NCBI RefSeq assembly: GCF_019029495.1
Contig: NZ_JAERQM010000005.1
Coordinates: 1 to 64,000, forward strand
Length of the DNA stretch: 64,000 nucleotides
DNA from: Falsiroseomonas oleicola
GTDB taxonomy: Bacteria > Pseudomonadota > Alphaproteobacteria > Acetobacterales > Acetobacteraceae
Reading direction: 5' to 3'
Part shown: piece after piece, positions 25,750 through 35,067 of the stretch
Position numbering within the stretch: the first letter of the stretch is position 1
Layout of the letters: every line of letters begins with the position of its first letter
Made by a program: the position numbers and the translations under genes
Notes under the pieces: model-generated
Database searches by the model: none
The model's input: the letters and a program-made list of their open reading frames with translations, nothing else
Told to the model about the DNA's origin: nothing

Positions 25750-26435
25750 TGAAGCTCATCATCGGCGGCAAATGGTCCTCCACCTGGACCATGCGCGGCT
25801 GGCTGGCCTGCAGGCTTTCGGGCCTTGAATTCGAGACGGAGACGCTGCTGCTGTCGCGCGACGACAGCAAGGCGAAGCTGGCCGCCATCTCCCCCACCGG
25901 GCTGATCCCCATCCTGTTCGACGGTGCCCTCGCCATTACCGATACCTGGGCCATCGCCGAATATCTGTGGGAGAAGGCGCCGGGCTGCGACATCTGGCCC
26001 GCCGATCTGCCCGCCCGCACGGCGGCGCGCGCCTCGGCCGGGGAGATGCACGCGCATTTCGTGGAGCTCCGTGCGGCCATGCCGATGAACCTGGTGAAGC
26101 GCTGGCCGATCGCCAATGGCGTGCCGAGCAATGCCAAGCTGCTCGGCCGCCCCGGCGTCGCGCCGCAGGTGGCCCGGGTGCAGGAAAGCTGGCGGCAGAC
26201 CCGCGCGTTGCATGGCAGCGGCGGCCCCTTCCTGTTCGGCGCGCGCTTCTGTTTCGCCGATGCGATGTGGGCGCCCATGGCCAGCCGCTTCCGCACCTAT
26301 TCCGTGCCGTTGACGGCCGAGGCCCAGGCCTATGCCGATGCCGTGCTGGCGCATCCGTTGGTGATGGAATGGGTGGCGGGGGCGGAGGCGCAGGCGCGCG
26401 AGATCGGGCTGGAAGCCTGCCGCGCCTTCCCCTGA
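25749..26435 (+). CDS. Glutathione S-transferase family protein
   Basis: A 228-residue protein with an N-terminal thioredoxin-like GST domain. KLIIGGKWSSTWTMRGWLAC carries the likely active Ser, AISPTGLIPILFDG contains the conserved cis-Pro, and TDTWAIAEYLWE the glutathione gamma-Glu contact. A helical C-terminal domain follows (GPFLFGARFCFADAMWAPM). It is the last gene of the peptide ABC operon, starting at an ATG whose first base is the last base of the ATPase stop codon (a GTG one codon earlier also exists). A link to glutathione conjugates or glutathionyl peptides as transport substrates is possible but unproven. Its stop is one base from that of a convergent Bug gene. Confidence 0.88.
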   Translation: MKLIIGGKWSSTWTMRGWLACRLSGLEFETETLLLSRDDSKAKLAAISPTGLIPILFDGALAITDTWAIAEYLWEKAPGCDIWPADLPARTAARASAGEMHAHFVELRAAMPMNLVKRWPIANGVPSNAKLLGRPGVAPQVARVQESWRQTRALHGSGGPFLFGARFCFADAMWAPMASRFRTYSVPLTAEAQAYADAVLAHPLVMEWVAGAEAQAREIGLEACRAFP

Positions 26436-26436
26436 G

Positions 26437-27402
26437 CTAGATCACCCGCGCGCCTGAAATCCGCACCGCCTCGGCCCATTTGTCACGCTCCGTGGCCAGA
26501 TGGCGCTGCAGATGCGCGGCGCTGCCGCCGGCCGGCTCGGCGCCCACCTCCAGCAGCCGCCGGCGCAGGATCGGCGTGCTCAGGGCGGTATTGACTGCCC
26601 AGTTCATCATCAGCACGGCCTCCTCCGGCACCGCGACCGGATAGACCAGGCAGCTCCAGGACGCGTAGTCGAACTCGGCCACGCCTTCCTCCTGCAAGGT
26701 CGGCACATTGGGCAGGCCGGGCCAGCGCTGGGCGGTGGTGACGGCCAGGGGAAAGGCGACCTCGTCATCGATGAAGCCGGCGGCGCTGGCCAGGCTTTCC
26801 ATCGCGAACTGCACCTGGTTTGCCAGCAGCGCCTGAAGCGAGGGGCCGGCACCGCGGAAGGGGATGTGCAGCAGCCCCGGCAGGCCGAGCCGGACCTTCA
26901 GCACCTCCATCGCCATATGCCCGCCACTGCCGGGTCCCGCGCTGGAGTAGTTCAGCCTTTCGCCGCTGCGCGCCGTCATCAGCAGATGCGCCAGGCTGCG
27001 TTCGGCCCGGCGGGGTCCGGCGAGGAGTGCCATCGGGTTCGTGGTCACCAGGGCCACCGGTGCGAATTCCGTCTCCGCGTCATAGGTCATGGTGCGGAAC
27101 AGGAAGGGGTTCACCACCAGCGGGCCGGGCGAGGCGAGCATCATGCTGTGCCCATCCGGATCGCTGCGCGTCAAAGCCTCCGCGCCGATACTGCCGCCGG
27201 CGCCGCTGCGGTTCTCGACGATGATGGAGACACCGACCAGCGGTTCCATCGTCCAGGCCAGCAGCCGCGCCGTCAGGTCCAGGGCGCCACCTGGCGAAAA
27301 GGGCACGATCAGCCGCATGGACCGGGTCGGCCGCCAGCCCGGCCGCGCCTGGGCGATGGCGGGGACCGCCAGGCCGGCGGCCAGAAGGCTGCGGCGCCGC
27401 AT
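26437..27402 (-). CDS. Bug/TctC-type periplasmic receptor
   Basis: A 321-residue receptor. It has a short signal (MRRRSLLAAGLAVPAIAQA), then MRLIVPFSPGGALDLTARLL, VENRSGAGGSIGAEAL, PDGHSMMLAS and HIPFRGAGPSLQ. It starts two bases after the stop of the peptide-binding receptor at 27405-28916, so one transcript encodes two periplasmic receptors of unrelated families, an uncommon pairing. No TctA/B permease is present. Confidence 0.92.
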   Translation of the reverse strand: MRRRSLLAAGLAVPAIAQARPGWRPTRSMRLIVPFSPGGALDLTARLLAWTMEPLVGVSIIVENRSGAGGSIGAEALTRSDPDGHSMMLASPGPLVVNPFLFRTMTYDAETEFAPVALVTTNPMALLAGPRRAERSLAHLLMTARSGERLNYSSAGPGSGGHMAMEVLKVRLGLPGLLHIPFRGAGPSLQALLANQVQFAMESLASAAGFIDDEVAFPLAVTTAQRWPGLPNVPTLQEEGVAEFDYASWSCLVYPVAVPEEAVLMMNWAVNTALSTPILRRRLLEVGAEPAGGSAAHLQRHLATERDKWAEAVRISGARVI

Positions 27403-27404
27403 GG

Positions 27405-28916
27405 CTAGTCCAGCCGTGTCCCGGCCGTGATCGGCGGACCGAGATTGAGCGAGCCTTCCAGGCGGTAGCCCAGGTTCAGGCTGGCGCGGCGCACCCAGAC
27501 CTGTTTCAGGTCGAACAGCGGCAGGCTGCATCCGGCCTCCATCACCTTGCGCTGCGCCGTGGCCCAGAGCGCCAATTGCCGCGCCTCATCCGGTTCCGCC
27601 CTCGCGGCGTCGATCTCGGCATCGGCGGCGCTGCAATGGGCGAAGTTCAGCGACATGGTCGGCTGCCCCGGGGCGCTGCGGGAGTGATAGAACTGGCTCA
27701 GATAGCTGTCCGCCACCGGATAACGCGCCGCGCCGTAGAAGGTGAACTGGGACAGGTCCTGGCGGATGCGGGCATGGAACGTCGCGTGCTCCACCACATC
27801 CATCTCCAGCCGGATATTGGCCCGGCGAAGCTGCGCCTGCACCACCTCCATGATCGGCAATTGCGCGGAGTTGGAGGAGACGACGGCGCGGATGGTCACG
27901 CCATTGGGATGACCGGCCTCCGCCAGCAGGGCGCGGGCGCGCGCCAGGTCATGCGGGAAGCGCGGCACATCCTCCGTCGCGCCCAGATAGCCGGGCGGCA
28001 CCGGGCTGACCCAGGGGGTTGCCACATCCAGGCCGACGAAGCGCGCGATGCCGGGGGCGTCGATCGCATGCTGCACGGCGCGGCGCACGCGGCCGTCATC
28101 CAGCGGTGCGCTGCGGTTGTTGATGAGCAGGGTGCGGAATTCGCCGGGGGAGAAGACCTCCACCACCGTGTTCGGATGGCTGCGGATGCGCTCCACCCAG
28201 CGCTGCTCGCGCCGGCCGATGAACAGGTCCAGCTCGCCGGCGGTGAAGGCCAGTTCGCGCGTGGCGTCGGAGGTGATGAAGCGCAGCTCAACGGCGCGGA
28301 TGTTCGGCCGGCCGCGCCAATGGCCGTCGAAGGCCACCATGCGCGCCATGCCGCCTCCGGCGCGTTCCATCCGGAACGGCCCGGTGCCGGGCTGCTGCCC
28401 GCCGGCATCGGCACGGCGGGAGACGATCATGCCGCCATGGTAATTGGCGAAAAGGCCGAGCGCGCCGGCCACCGCCGACCTGAGTGTGACGCGCACCGTC
28501 ATCGGGTCCACCACTTCGATGGTGGAGACGGCGCTGTAGTCGCCGGCGAAGGCGCTGCGGGCGCGGTCGGCGGCGCGGCGCAGGGAGAAGACCACGTCCT
28601 CGGCCTCCAGCGGGTTCCCATCATGGAAGCGCACGCCAGGGCGCAGGCGAAAGGTGTAGGTCAGGCCGTCGGCCGATCGGGTGAAGCTCTCGGCCAGGTC
28701 AGGTTCCAGCTTCGCGGGATCGGCGGAGCCGGGCGGGAAGCGCACCAGCCCGTCATAGCCCCAGGCGAGCGGCGCCTTGTCCTGCGTCGCGCTGGCGCGA
28801 TGGGGGTCGGTGGTGCCCATATCCTGCGCGATCAGCCCGACACGCAGCGTCTGCGCCTGTGCGGCAGCGGCCGGCAAAGCAAGTGCCAGCGCGGCCAGCA
28901 TGAATTTGCGGAGCAT
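27405..28916 (-). CDS. ABC transporter substrate-binding protein (SBP_bac_5), no adjacent permease
   Basis: A 503-residue DppA-type receptor with a signal ending AAAQAQT, then TLRVGLIAQDMGTTDPHRAS, TYTFRLRPGVRFHDGNP and EAEDVVFSLRRAADRA. It resembles the receptor at 37573-39135 (both have LRVGxxAQDxGxxDPH and NGVTIRAV/NGITIRAI segments), so the two probably share the permease encoded at 39158-40977. It diverges from the first DAO gene across only 60 bases, which must hold both promoters. Confidence 0.92.
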   Translation of the reverse strand: MLRKFMLAALALALPAAAAQAQTLRVGLIAQDMGTTDPHRASATQDKAPLAWGYDGLVRFPPGSADPAKLEPDLAESFTRSADGLTYTFRLRPGVRFHDGNPLEAEDVVFSLRRAADRARSAFAGDYSAVSTIEVVDPMTVRVTLRSAVAGALGLFANYHGGMIVSRRADAGGQQPGTGPFRMERAGGGMARMVAFDGHWRGRPNIRAVELRFITSDATRELAFTAGELDLFIGRREQRWVERIRSHPNTVVEVFSPGEFRTLLINNRSAPLDDGRVRRAVQHAIDAPGIARFVGLDVATPWVSPVPPGYLGATEDVPRFPHDLARARALLAEAGHPNGVTIRAVVSSNSAQLPIMEVVQAQLRRANIRLEMDVVEHATFHARIRQDLSQFTFYGAARYPVADSYLSQFYHSRSAPGQPTMSLNFAHCSAADAEIDAARAEPDEARQLALWATAQRKVMEAGCSLPLFDLKQVWVRRASLNLGYRLEGSLNLGPPITAGTRLD

Positions 28917-28976
28917 TGTTCTGTCCTTCGCCTTCCCGTCTTGCAGGATGGGGCCGGTCGGGTCAGGCTCGCAAGC

Positions 28977-30125
28977 ATGTCATCTCACGGCAGTCCCTGG
29001 GACAGCTTCGACGTCGCGATCATCGGCGGCGGCATGGTCGGTTCCGCCATCGGCTTCGGCTGCGCCGAGCGTGGCGCCCGCGTCGCCATGCTGGATGAGG
29101 GCGATGTGGCGCTGCGCGCCGCGCGGGGCAATTTCGGCCTGGTCTGGTCGCAATCCAAGGGCGACGGCATGCCGGCCTATGCCGCCTGGACGCGGCAGAG
29201 CGTGGCGCTGTGGCCGGCGCTGGCGGAACGGGCTTCGACCCTGGCGGGGCGGGATGTGCAGTATCGCGCGGTGGGCGGGCTGACCTTCTGCCTGGATGAC
29301 GCGGAATTCGCGGCGCGCCAGCTTTTCGTGCAGCGCATGCACAACCAGGGCCAGGAAGGGCTTCAGATGCTCGACCGGCATCAGTTGCGCGAACTGATGT
29401 CCGGCTGCCCGCTGGGGCCGGAGGTGCGCGGCGCCAGCTACCAGCCGGCGGATGGCCATGTGGATCCGCTGACGCTGCTGCGCGGCTTGCAGGCGGGCAT
29501 GCGCGCGGCGGGCGGCGTGCATCTGCCGGGCGCTTCGGTGGAGTCCATCACCCCCATCGCCGGGGGCTACCGCATCACCCGCGCCGATGGCAGCGAGGTA
29601 TCGGCGCGCCGCATCGTCATCGCCGCCGGGGTGATGACCTCGCCACTCGCAAAAATGGTCGGGCTGGATGTGCCGGTGCGGCCGGTGCGGGGGCAGAACA
29701 TCGTGACCGAAAGGCTGGCGCCGCTGCTGCCGCTGCCGGCAAGCGCCATCCGCCAGACCGGCGATGGCACGGTGCAGATCGGCGTGACCAGCGAGGATGA
29801 CGGCAGCTTCGAGACGGCGACGACCACCGCGGCCCTGTCCCGCATGGCGGCCCGGGCGTTGCGGGTGCTGCCGGTGCTGGCGCAGGCGCGCATGGTGCGA
29901 AGCTGGGCGGCGCTGCGGCCGATGACGCCGGACGGCTTTCCCGCCTATGCCGAAAGCCGGACCCATCCCGGTTGTTTCGTCGCCACCTGCCATTCCGGCG
30001 TGACGCTGGCCGCCGTGCATGCCGGCCGGCTTGCGGAGGCGGTGCTGACCGGCACGCTGCCTGAGCATGCGCGCGACCTGCACCCGGACCGTTTCGTTGG
30101 AATGACCCATGTTTCGTCGCACTGA
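28977..30125 (+). CDS. DAO-family FAD oxidoreductase, catalytic subunit of opine-oxidase-like complex 1
   Basis: A 382-residue flavoprotein. It has the FAD motif VAIIGGGMVGSAIGFGCAE (GGGMVG 17-22), ARGNFGLVWSQSKGDG for flavin contact, VPVRPVRGQNIVTE, and the C-terminal ARMVRSWAALRPMTPDGFPA. This fits HcnC, opine oxidase B-type and hydroxyproline dehydrogenase catalytic subunits, which oxidise an amino acid or secondary amine at C-N. The next two genes encode the partner subunits; the 2Fe-2S gene overlaps it by 17 bases. The ATG at 28977 has only a weak ribosome site. Which of these substrate groups applies cannot be told from sequence. Confidence 0.9.
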   Translation: MSSHGSPWDSFDVAIIGGGMVGSAIGFGCAERGARVAMLDEGDVALRAARGNFGLVWSQSKGDGMPAYAAWTRQSVALWPALAERASTLAGRDVQYRAVGGLTFCLDDAEFAARQLFVQRMHNQGQEGLQMLDRHQLRELMSGCPLGPEVRGASYQPADGHVDPLTLLRGLQAGMRAAGGVHLPGASVESITPIAGGYRITRADGSEVSARRIVIAAGVMTSPLAKMVGLDVPVRPVRGQNIVTERLAPLLPLPASAIRQTGDGTVQIGVTSEDDGSFETATTTAALSRMAARALRVLPVLAQARMVRSWAALRPMTPDGFPAYAESRTHPGCFVATCHSGVTLAAVHAGRLAEAVLTGTLPEHARDLHPDRFVGMTHVSSH

Positions 30126-30405
30126 GCCCACCGATTGCACCATCGAATGGGAGGGTCGGGCCTTGCCGGCCCGCGCCGGGGAAAGCCTGGCCGTGGCGCT
30201 GCTGGCGGCTGGCATCACCAGCTTCCGGGAGACGCCGGTGACGGGCACGGCGCGCGGGCCGCTCTGCCTGATGGGGGCCTGCTTCGACTGCCTGGTGGAG
30301 GTGGAGGGCGCGCAGAACATCCAGGCCTGCCTGACCCAGGTGACCCCAGGCATGCGGGCCGGCATCCAGCACGGCGCGCGCGGCTTCGTGGATGATGCGG
30401 CATGA
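30109..30405 (+). CDS. (2Fe-2S)-binding small subunit of complex 1
   Basis: A 98-residue Fer2_4-type protein like HcnA, NoxA-small or LhpE-gamma subunits. The ligands are Cys53, Cys58, Cys61 and Cys74 (CLMGACFDC, then QAC), the plant-type ferredoxin spacing C-x4-C-x2-C-x12-C. It would carry electrons between the DAO and FAD/NAD(P) subunits. It overlaps the DAO gene by 17 bases and the next gene by four. Confidence 0.92.
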   Translation: MFRRTEPTDCTIEWEGRALPARAGESLAVALLAAGITSFRETPVTGTARGPLCLMGACFDCLVEVEGAQNIQACLTQVTPGMRAGIQHGARGFVDDAA

Positions 30406-31799
30406 GCGTCGCCGATGAATGGACCGCCGCGAAGGACGGGGCCGCGCCGGTTGCGGAGAAGGTCGATCTGCTGGTGCTGGGCGCCGGCCCGGCCGGCATG
30501 GCCGCCGCGACCGAGGCGCGCGCCCATGGCATGAGCGTGCTGGTGCTGGACGAGAATGCGGCGCCGGGCGGCCAGGTGCATCGCGCCGTCGAGGCGCGTT
30601 TGCCGGCCAAGGATGACCAGGACAAGGATGGCGCCAAGCTGGCCGCCGCCTTCCGCGCCTCCGGCGCGCAGTATCGGCCCGGCGCCACCCTCTGGGCTGT
30701 GGAGCCGGAGGGGAAGGTGTTCTGGTCCGAGGCCGGTGCCGCCAGGAGCGTGCGGGCGGAGCGGCTGATCCTCTGCGCCGGGGCCACCGAGCGGCCGTTG
30801 CCGATCCCGGGCTGGACCCTGCCGGGGGTGATGAGCGTCGGCGCGGCGCAGATCGCGCTGAAGACGTCGGGCCTGGTGCCGGAGGGGGCGGTCTGGCTGG
30901 CGGGGCAGGGACCGCTGCTCTGGCTCTATGCGGTGCAGGCGCTGGCCAAGGGCGGCAGGATTGCGGGCATCGTCGATCTCTCGCCGCCGGGCGGGTTGCG
31001 GCGGGCGCAGCCGCATCTGCTGCGCGCGCTGAAGGCGCCGGAATACCTCTGGCGCGGGCTGGTCTGGCAGCGCCAGGTGAAGCGGGCGGTGCAGGTGATT
31101 CCGGCGCGGGACTTGCGGGCGGAAGGGGAGGGACGGCTGGCGCGCATCCTGGTGGATGGCGTGGCGCATCCGGCCGACCTGCTGCTGCTGCATGACGGCG
31201 TCGTGCCCAATACCCAGGTGACTCGCGCCATCGCCGGCCTGACCCATGGCTGGGACCCGGTGCAGCGCTGCTGGCGGCCGGGGCTCGACCTCTGGGGCAA
31301 TACGGCGGTGCCGGGGGTGATGGTGGCCGGGGATTCGGGCGGCATCGGCGGGGCGCGCGCCGCGGCGCTGTCGGGCCGCATCGCGGCGCTGGAGGCCGGT
31401 CGCGCCCTCGGCCGGATCACCACCGACGAGCGCGATGGCCGCGCCGGGCCGCTGCGCCTGCTGCGCGACCGGCAACTTGCGCCGCGCCTGTTCCTGGACG
31501 CGATGTTTCCGCCGCTGCCGGAGGCCGCCATCCCGGACGAGACGGTGCTTTGCCGCTGCGAGGAGGTGACGGCGGGGCGGGTGCGCCAGGCCGTGGCGCT
31601 GGGCTGCCTCGGCGCCAACCAGACCAAGGCCTTTACCAGGGCCGGGATGGGGCCGTGCCAGGGGCGGATCTGCGGGCCGGCGGTGCATGGGGTGATCGCG
31701 GCGGCGCGTGGGGTGCAGGGAGGGGAGGTGGACCCCTTCCGCACCCGCTTCCCGACCAAGCCGCTGACGCTGGGTGAGTTGGCGGCGCTGGCGGGATGA
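30402..31799 (+). CDS. FAD/NAD(P)-binding subunit with BFD-like cysteines (complex 1)
   Basis: A 465-residue protein. The N-terminal LLVLGAGPAGMAAATEARAH is the FAD fold, followed by GGQVHRAVEA, LCAGATERPLPIPGWTLPGV and VMVAGDSGGIGGARAA, a second dinucleotide region. The C-terminal BFD-like 2Fe-2S domain has VLCRCEEVTAG and GMGPCQGRICG. This architecture matches HcnB, opine oxidase subunit A and LhpB/F-type subunits. It is the last gene of set 1, followed by a paired inverted repeat before set 2. Confidence 0.92.
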   Translation: MSVADEWTAAKDGAAPVAEKVDLLVLGAGPAGMAAATEARAHGMSVLVLDENAAPGGQVHRAVEARLPAKDDQDKDGAKLAAAFRASGAQYRPGATLWAVEPEGKVFWSEAGAARSVRAERLILCAGATERPLPIPGWTLPGVMSVGAAQIALKTSGLVPEGAVWLAGQGPLLWLYAVQALAKGGRIAGIVDLSPPGGLRRAQPHLLRALKAPEYLWRGLVWQRQVKRAVQVIPARDLRAEGEGRLARILVDGVAHPADLLLLHDGVVPNTQVTRAIAGLTHGWDPVQRCWRPGLDLWGNTAVPGVMVAGDSGGIGGARAAALSGRIAALEAGRALGRITTDERDGRAGPLRLLRDRQLAPRLFLDAMFPPLPEAAIPDETVLCRCEEVTAGRVRQAVALGCLGANQTKAFTRAGMGPCQGRICGPAVHGVIAAARGVQGGEVDPFRTRFPTKPLTLGELAALAG

Positions 31800-31826
31800 G
31801 GGCGCCTCGTTCCGGCTGGCTAAGAG

Positions 31827-31869
31827 AGCCCTCTCCACCCAACGGGGGGAGAGGGTTGGGTGAGGGGGG
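31827..31869. repeat. Dispersed repeat, copy A (inverted)
   Basis: This is a 43-base element with internal stem CCCTCTCC...GGAGAGGG followed by GTTGGGTGAGGGGGG. It is the reverse complement of copy B (31907-31949), with a few differences, and the two copies could pair across the 37 bases between them. A third copy lies at 60014-60074. Confidence 0.75.
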
Positions 31870-31906
31870 TTCCGATGGACATGAGCGTGTCCCGCAACCT
31901 GCGCGT

Positions 31907-31949
31907 CCCCCTCACCCAACCCTCTCCCCCTGTCAGGGGGAGAGGGCTT
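31907..31949. repeat. Dispersed repeat, copy B, terminator-like
   Basis: CCCCCTCACCCAACCCTCTC, then CCCCC-TGTCA-GGGGG and AGAGGGCTT. It is nearly identical to copy C at 60014-60074 outside the latter's palindromic insert. Together with copy A it fills the 178-base gap between oxidase set 1 and set 2 and could form a large stem that limits read-through. Confidence 0.75.
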
Positions 31950-31977
31950 CCAAGCGCTACCCGGCGAGGCGCCACCC

Positions 31978-33093
31978 ATGAAAAAGGCCCTCGTCATCGG
32001 CGGCGGGCTGCACGGCCTTTCCACCGCACTCCACCTCGCCCGCACCCCGGGCTGGCAGGTGACGCTGCTGGAGCGCCGCCATGTCGGGCGGCATTCCAGC
32101 GGGGTGAATGCGGGCGGCGTGCGGCGCCTCGGCCGGGCGCTGCCGGAAATCGCGCTTTCCGTCATTGCCGCGGAGATGTGGCAGAACATCACCGCCCTGG
32201 TCGGTGACGATTGCGGCTTCCGCGCCACGGGCCAGGTGAAGGTGGCGGAAAGCACCGCCGACATGGCGAAGAACGAGGCCCGTGTCGCCCAGGTCCGCGC
32301 CCTCGGCTGGTCGCATGAGGAGGTGGTGGACCAGGTGGAGGTCCGGCGCCTGCTGCCCGCCGTCAGCCGCCATGTGGTGGGCGCGATCGTGACGCGGGAT
32401 GACGGCTCGGCCGACCCCATGCGCACCGTCATGGCTTTTCGGCGCGCCGCCGAACAGGCGGGGGTGACGATCGTCGAAGGCGTGGCCGTCACGGGTCTGG
32501 AGGCCACCGCGGAGGGCACCATTCGCGTCGACACCGACCAGGGACCCTATGAGGCCGAGCGCGTGGCCAATTGCGCCGGCGCCTGGGCGCCCGACCTCGC
32601 CGCGCTGACGGGCGAAACTATCCCCTGCGGCACGAAGGCCAGCATGATGATCGTGACGGAGCGGCTGCCGCCCTTCGTCGATCCCACGGTGGGGGCGACG
32701 GCCCGCGCGCTGTCCTTCAAGCAGACCGCCGCCGGCACGGTGGTGATCGGCGGCGGCCACCAGGGGCGCAACGACAAGGCGGCGGAAACCTCCACGGTGC
32801 TGTTCGGCAGCCTGGCCCATGCGGCCCGCATCGCCGCCGAGATCTTCCCCTGCGTCGCCCAGGCCCGCATCGTGCGGAGCTGGACGGGGACGGAGGCGCG
32901 GCCGCCGGACGACATGCCGGTGATCGGTGAAAGCCGCACATTGCCAGGCCTGTTCCATTCCTTCGGCTTCTCCGGCCACGGCTTCCAGCTTTCGCCCGCC
33001 GCCGGCGCGGCGGTGGCCGAACTGATGGCCCGCGGCGCCACCAACCTGCCGGTCGCGCCCTTCACGCAGGATCGCTTCACCGTTCCGGCTTGA
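31978..33093 (+). CDS. DAO-family FAD oxidoreductase (set 2, first paralogue)
   Basis: A 371-residue flavoprotein. The FAD motif is KKALVIGGGLHGLSTALHLA (GGGLHG 8-13), then HVGRHSSGVNAGGVRRLGRA for flavin contact, VANCAGAWAPDLA, and the C-terminal GLFHSFGFSGHGFQLSPAAG. The layout is that of sarcosine oxidase beta/opine oxidase catalytic subunits. It is the first gene of a ten-gene co-directional block reaching to 41944. The gap before the ATPase gene is 33 bases. Why one locus carries two DAO paralogues for one small and one large partner subunit is unclear. Confidence 0.9.
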   Translation: MKKALVIGGGLHGLSTALHLARTPGWQVTLLERRHVGRHSSGVNAGGVRRLGRALPEIALSVIAAEMWQNITALVGDDCGFRATGQVKVAESTADMAKNEARVAQVRALGWSHEEVVDQVEVRRLLPAVSRHVVGAIVTRDDGSADPMRTVMAFRRAAEQAGVTIVEGVAVTGLEATAEGTIRVDTDQGPYEAERVANCAGAWAPDLAALTGETIPCGTKASMMIVTERLPPFVDPTVGATARALSFKQTAAGTVVIGGGHQGRNDKAAETSTVLFGSLAHAARIAAEIFPCVAQARIVRSWTGTEARPPDDMPVIGESRTLPGLFHSFGFSGHGFQLSPAAGAAVAELMARGATNLPVAPFTQDRFTVPA

Positions 33094-33126
33094 TGCCGGG
33101 CGCCGGCTGGCGCAGGCTCGGCGGTG

Positions 33127-34102
<976 letters not shown>

Positions 34103-34110
<8 letters not shown>

Positions 34111-34795
34111 TCCCGTCGGGAGAGTTGTTTTGATCACGGGCGGCTCGCGCGGGATCGGGCGGGAAGTGCTGCGCCGGCTGCATGGCTCCGGCTGGCTCAT
34201 CAGCGCCGGCATCCGCAGTGCCGGCAAGCTTACGGCCGGGCCGGACCTGATGCTGCACCGCTGGGACGCGGAAAAGCCCGGCAGCGCGGAGGCTTGGGTG
34301 GATGCCACCTTCGCCCGCTTCGGCCGCATCGACGCCGTGGTGAACGCCGCCGGCATCAACCCCATGGCCCGCCTGCTCGATGCGGATGAAACGCCGCATG
34401 ACGCCATGTGGGATGTGAATGTGAAGGCGCCGATGCGCGTCATCCGCGCCGCCTGGCCGCATCTGATCGAGAGCGGGGAGGGCCGTGTGGTCAACCTCGC
34501 CTCGCTCTCCGGCAAGCGGGTGGCGAATGAGAACCTCGGCTATGCGATGAGCAAGTTCGCCGTGGTCGCCCTGACGCAGGAGGTGCGGCGGCTCGGCTGG
34601 GAGCACGGCATCCGCGCCACCGCCATCTGCCCCGGCTTCGTGCAGACCGAGATGACCCTGCATGCCCGCTACCCGCGCGAGGCGATGAGCCGGCCGGAGG
34701 ATGTGGCGGCGCTGGTGGAGACGGTGATGCGCCTCCCCAACACGGCGACGGTGGGTGAGATCAAGGTGAATTGTCGCTTCGAGGCCCTGCTGTGA
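34103..34795 (+). CDS. SDR family oxidoreductase inside the oxidase operon
   Basis: A 230-residue short-chain dehydrogenase. Motifs: [14 protein letters not shown] (TGGSRGIG 12-19), NAAG (81-84), and catalytic Ser134, Tyr147 and Lys151 (LGYAMSKFA). PGFVQTEM is typical of FabG-like enzymes. It overlaps the ATPase gene upstream by eight bases and the 2Fe-2S gene downstream by four, so it is built into the operon. It may reduce the carbonyl compound released by the oxidase. Confidence 0.88.
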
Positions 34796-35067
34796 CCGTC
34801 ACACGCCTGCTTGACCAGGACCGGACCGCCATCACCTTCACCGTGGACGGTGTGCAAGTCCCTGCGAAGCAGGGCGACACGCTGTTGACGGCGATGCTGA
34901 CGGCGGGTCTCGGCCATGTCCGCACCAGTGAATTCGGCGATGGTGGGCGGGCCGGCTTCTGCTGGATGGGGGCCTGCCAGGATTGCTGGGTTCTCGTGGT
35001 CGGCAAGGGCGTCCGCCGTTCCTGCACGACGTTGGTGGAACCCGGGATCGAGGTGGTCAGGCGATGA
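34792..35067 (+). CDS. (2Fe-2S)-binding small subunit of complex 2
   Basis: A 91-residue Fer2_4 protein. The cluster ligands are Cys57, Cys62, Cys65 and Cys78 (CWMGACQDC, then RSC), the same spacing as the set 1 subunit. The start is GTG at 34792, with GAGG seven bases ahead; a TTG at 34771 would extend it but has no ribosome site. It overlaps the SDR gene and the next subunit gene by four bases each. Confidence 0.9.
   Translation: MTVTRLLDQDRTAITFTVDGVQVPAKQGDTLLTAMLTAGLGHVRTSEFGDGGRAGFCWMGACQDCWVLVVGKGVRRSCTTLVEPGIEVVRR

Noticed and set aside
28977-31799. Naming the first oxidase set hcnCAB (hydrogen cyanide synthase)
   Set aside because: The subunit architecture fits equally well opine oxidase and hydroxyproline dehydrogenase. 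Gene order and transport context do not favour cyanide synthesis, and sequence alone cannot decide.
28980-32534. A 1184-residue open frame on the minus strand
   Set aside because: It lies opposite three well-supported flavoprotein and 2Fe-2S genes. Its sequence is low-complexity Arg/His/Gly-rich and matches no family. It is a GC-driven shadow frame.
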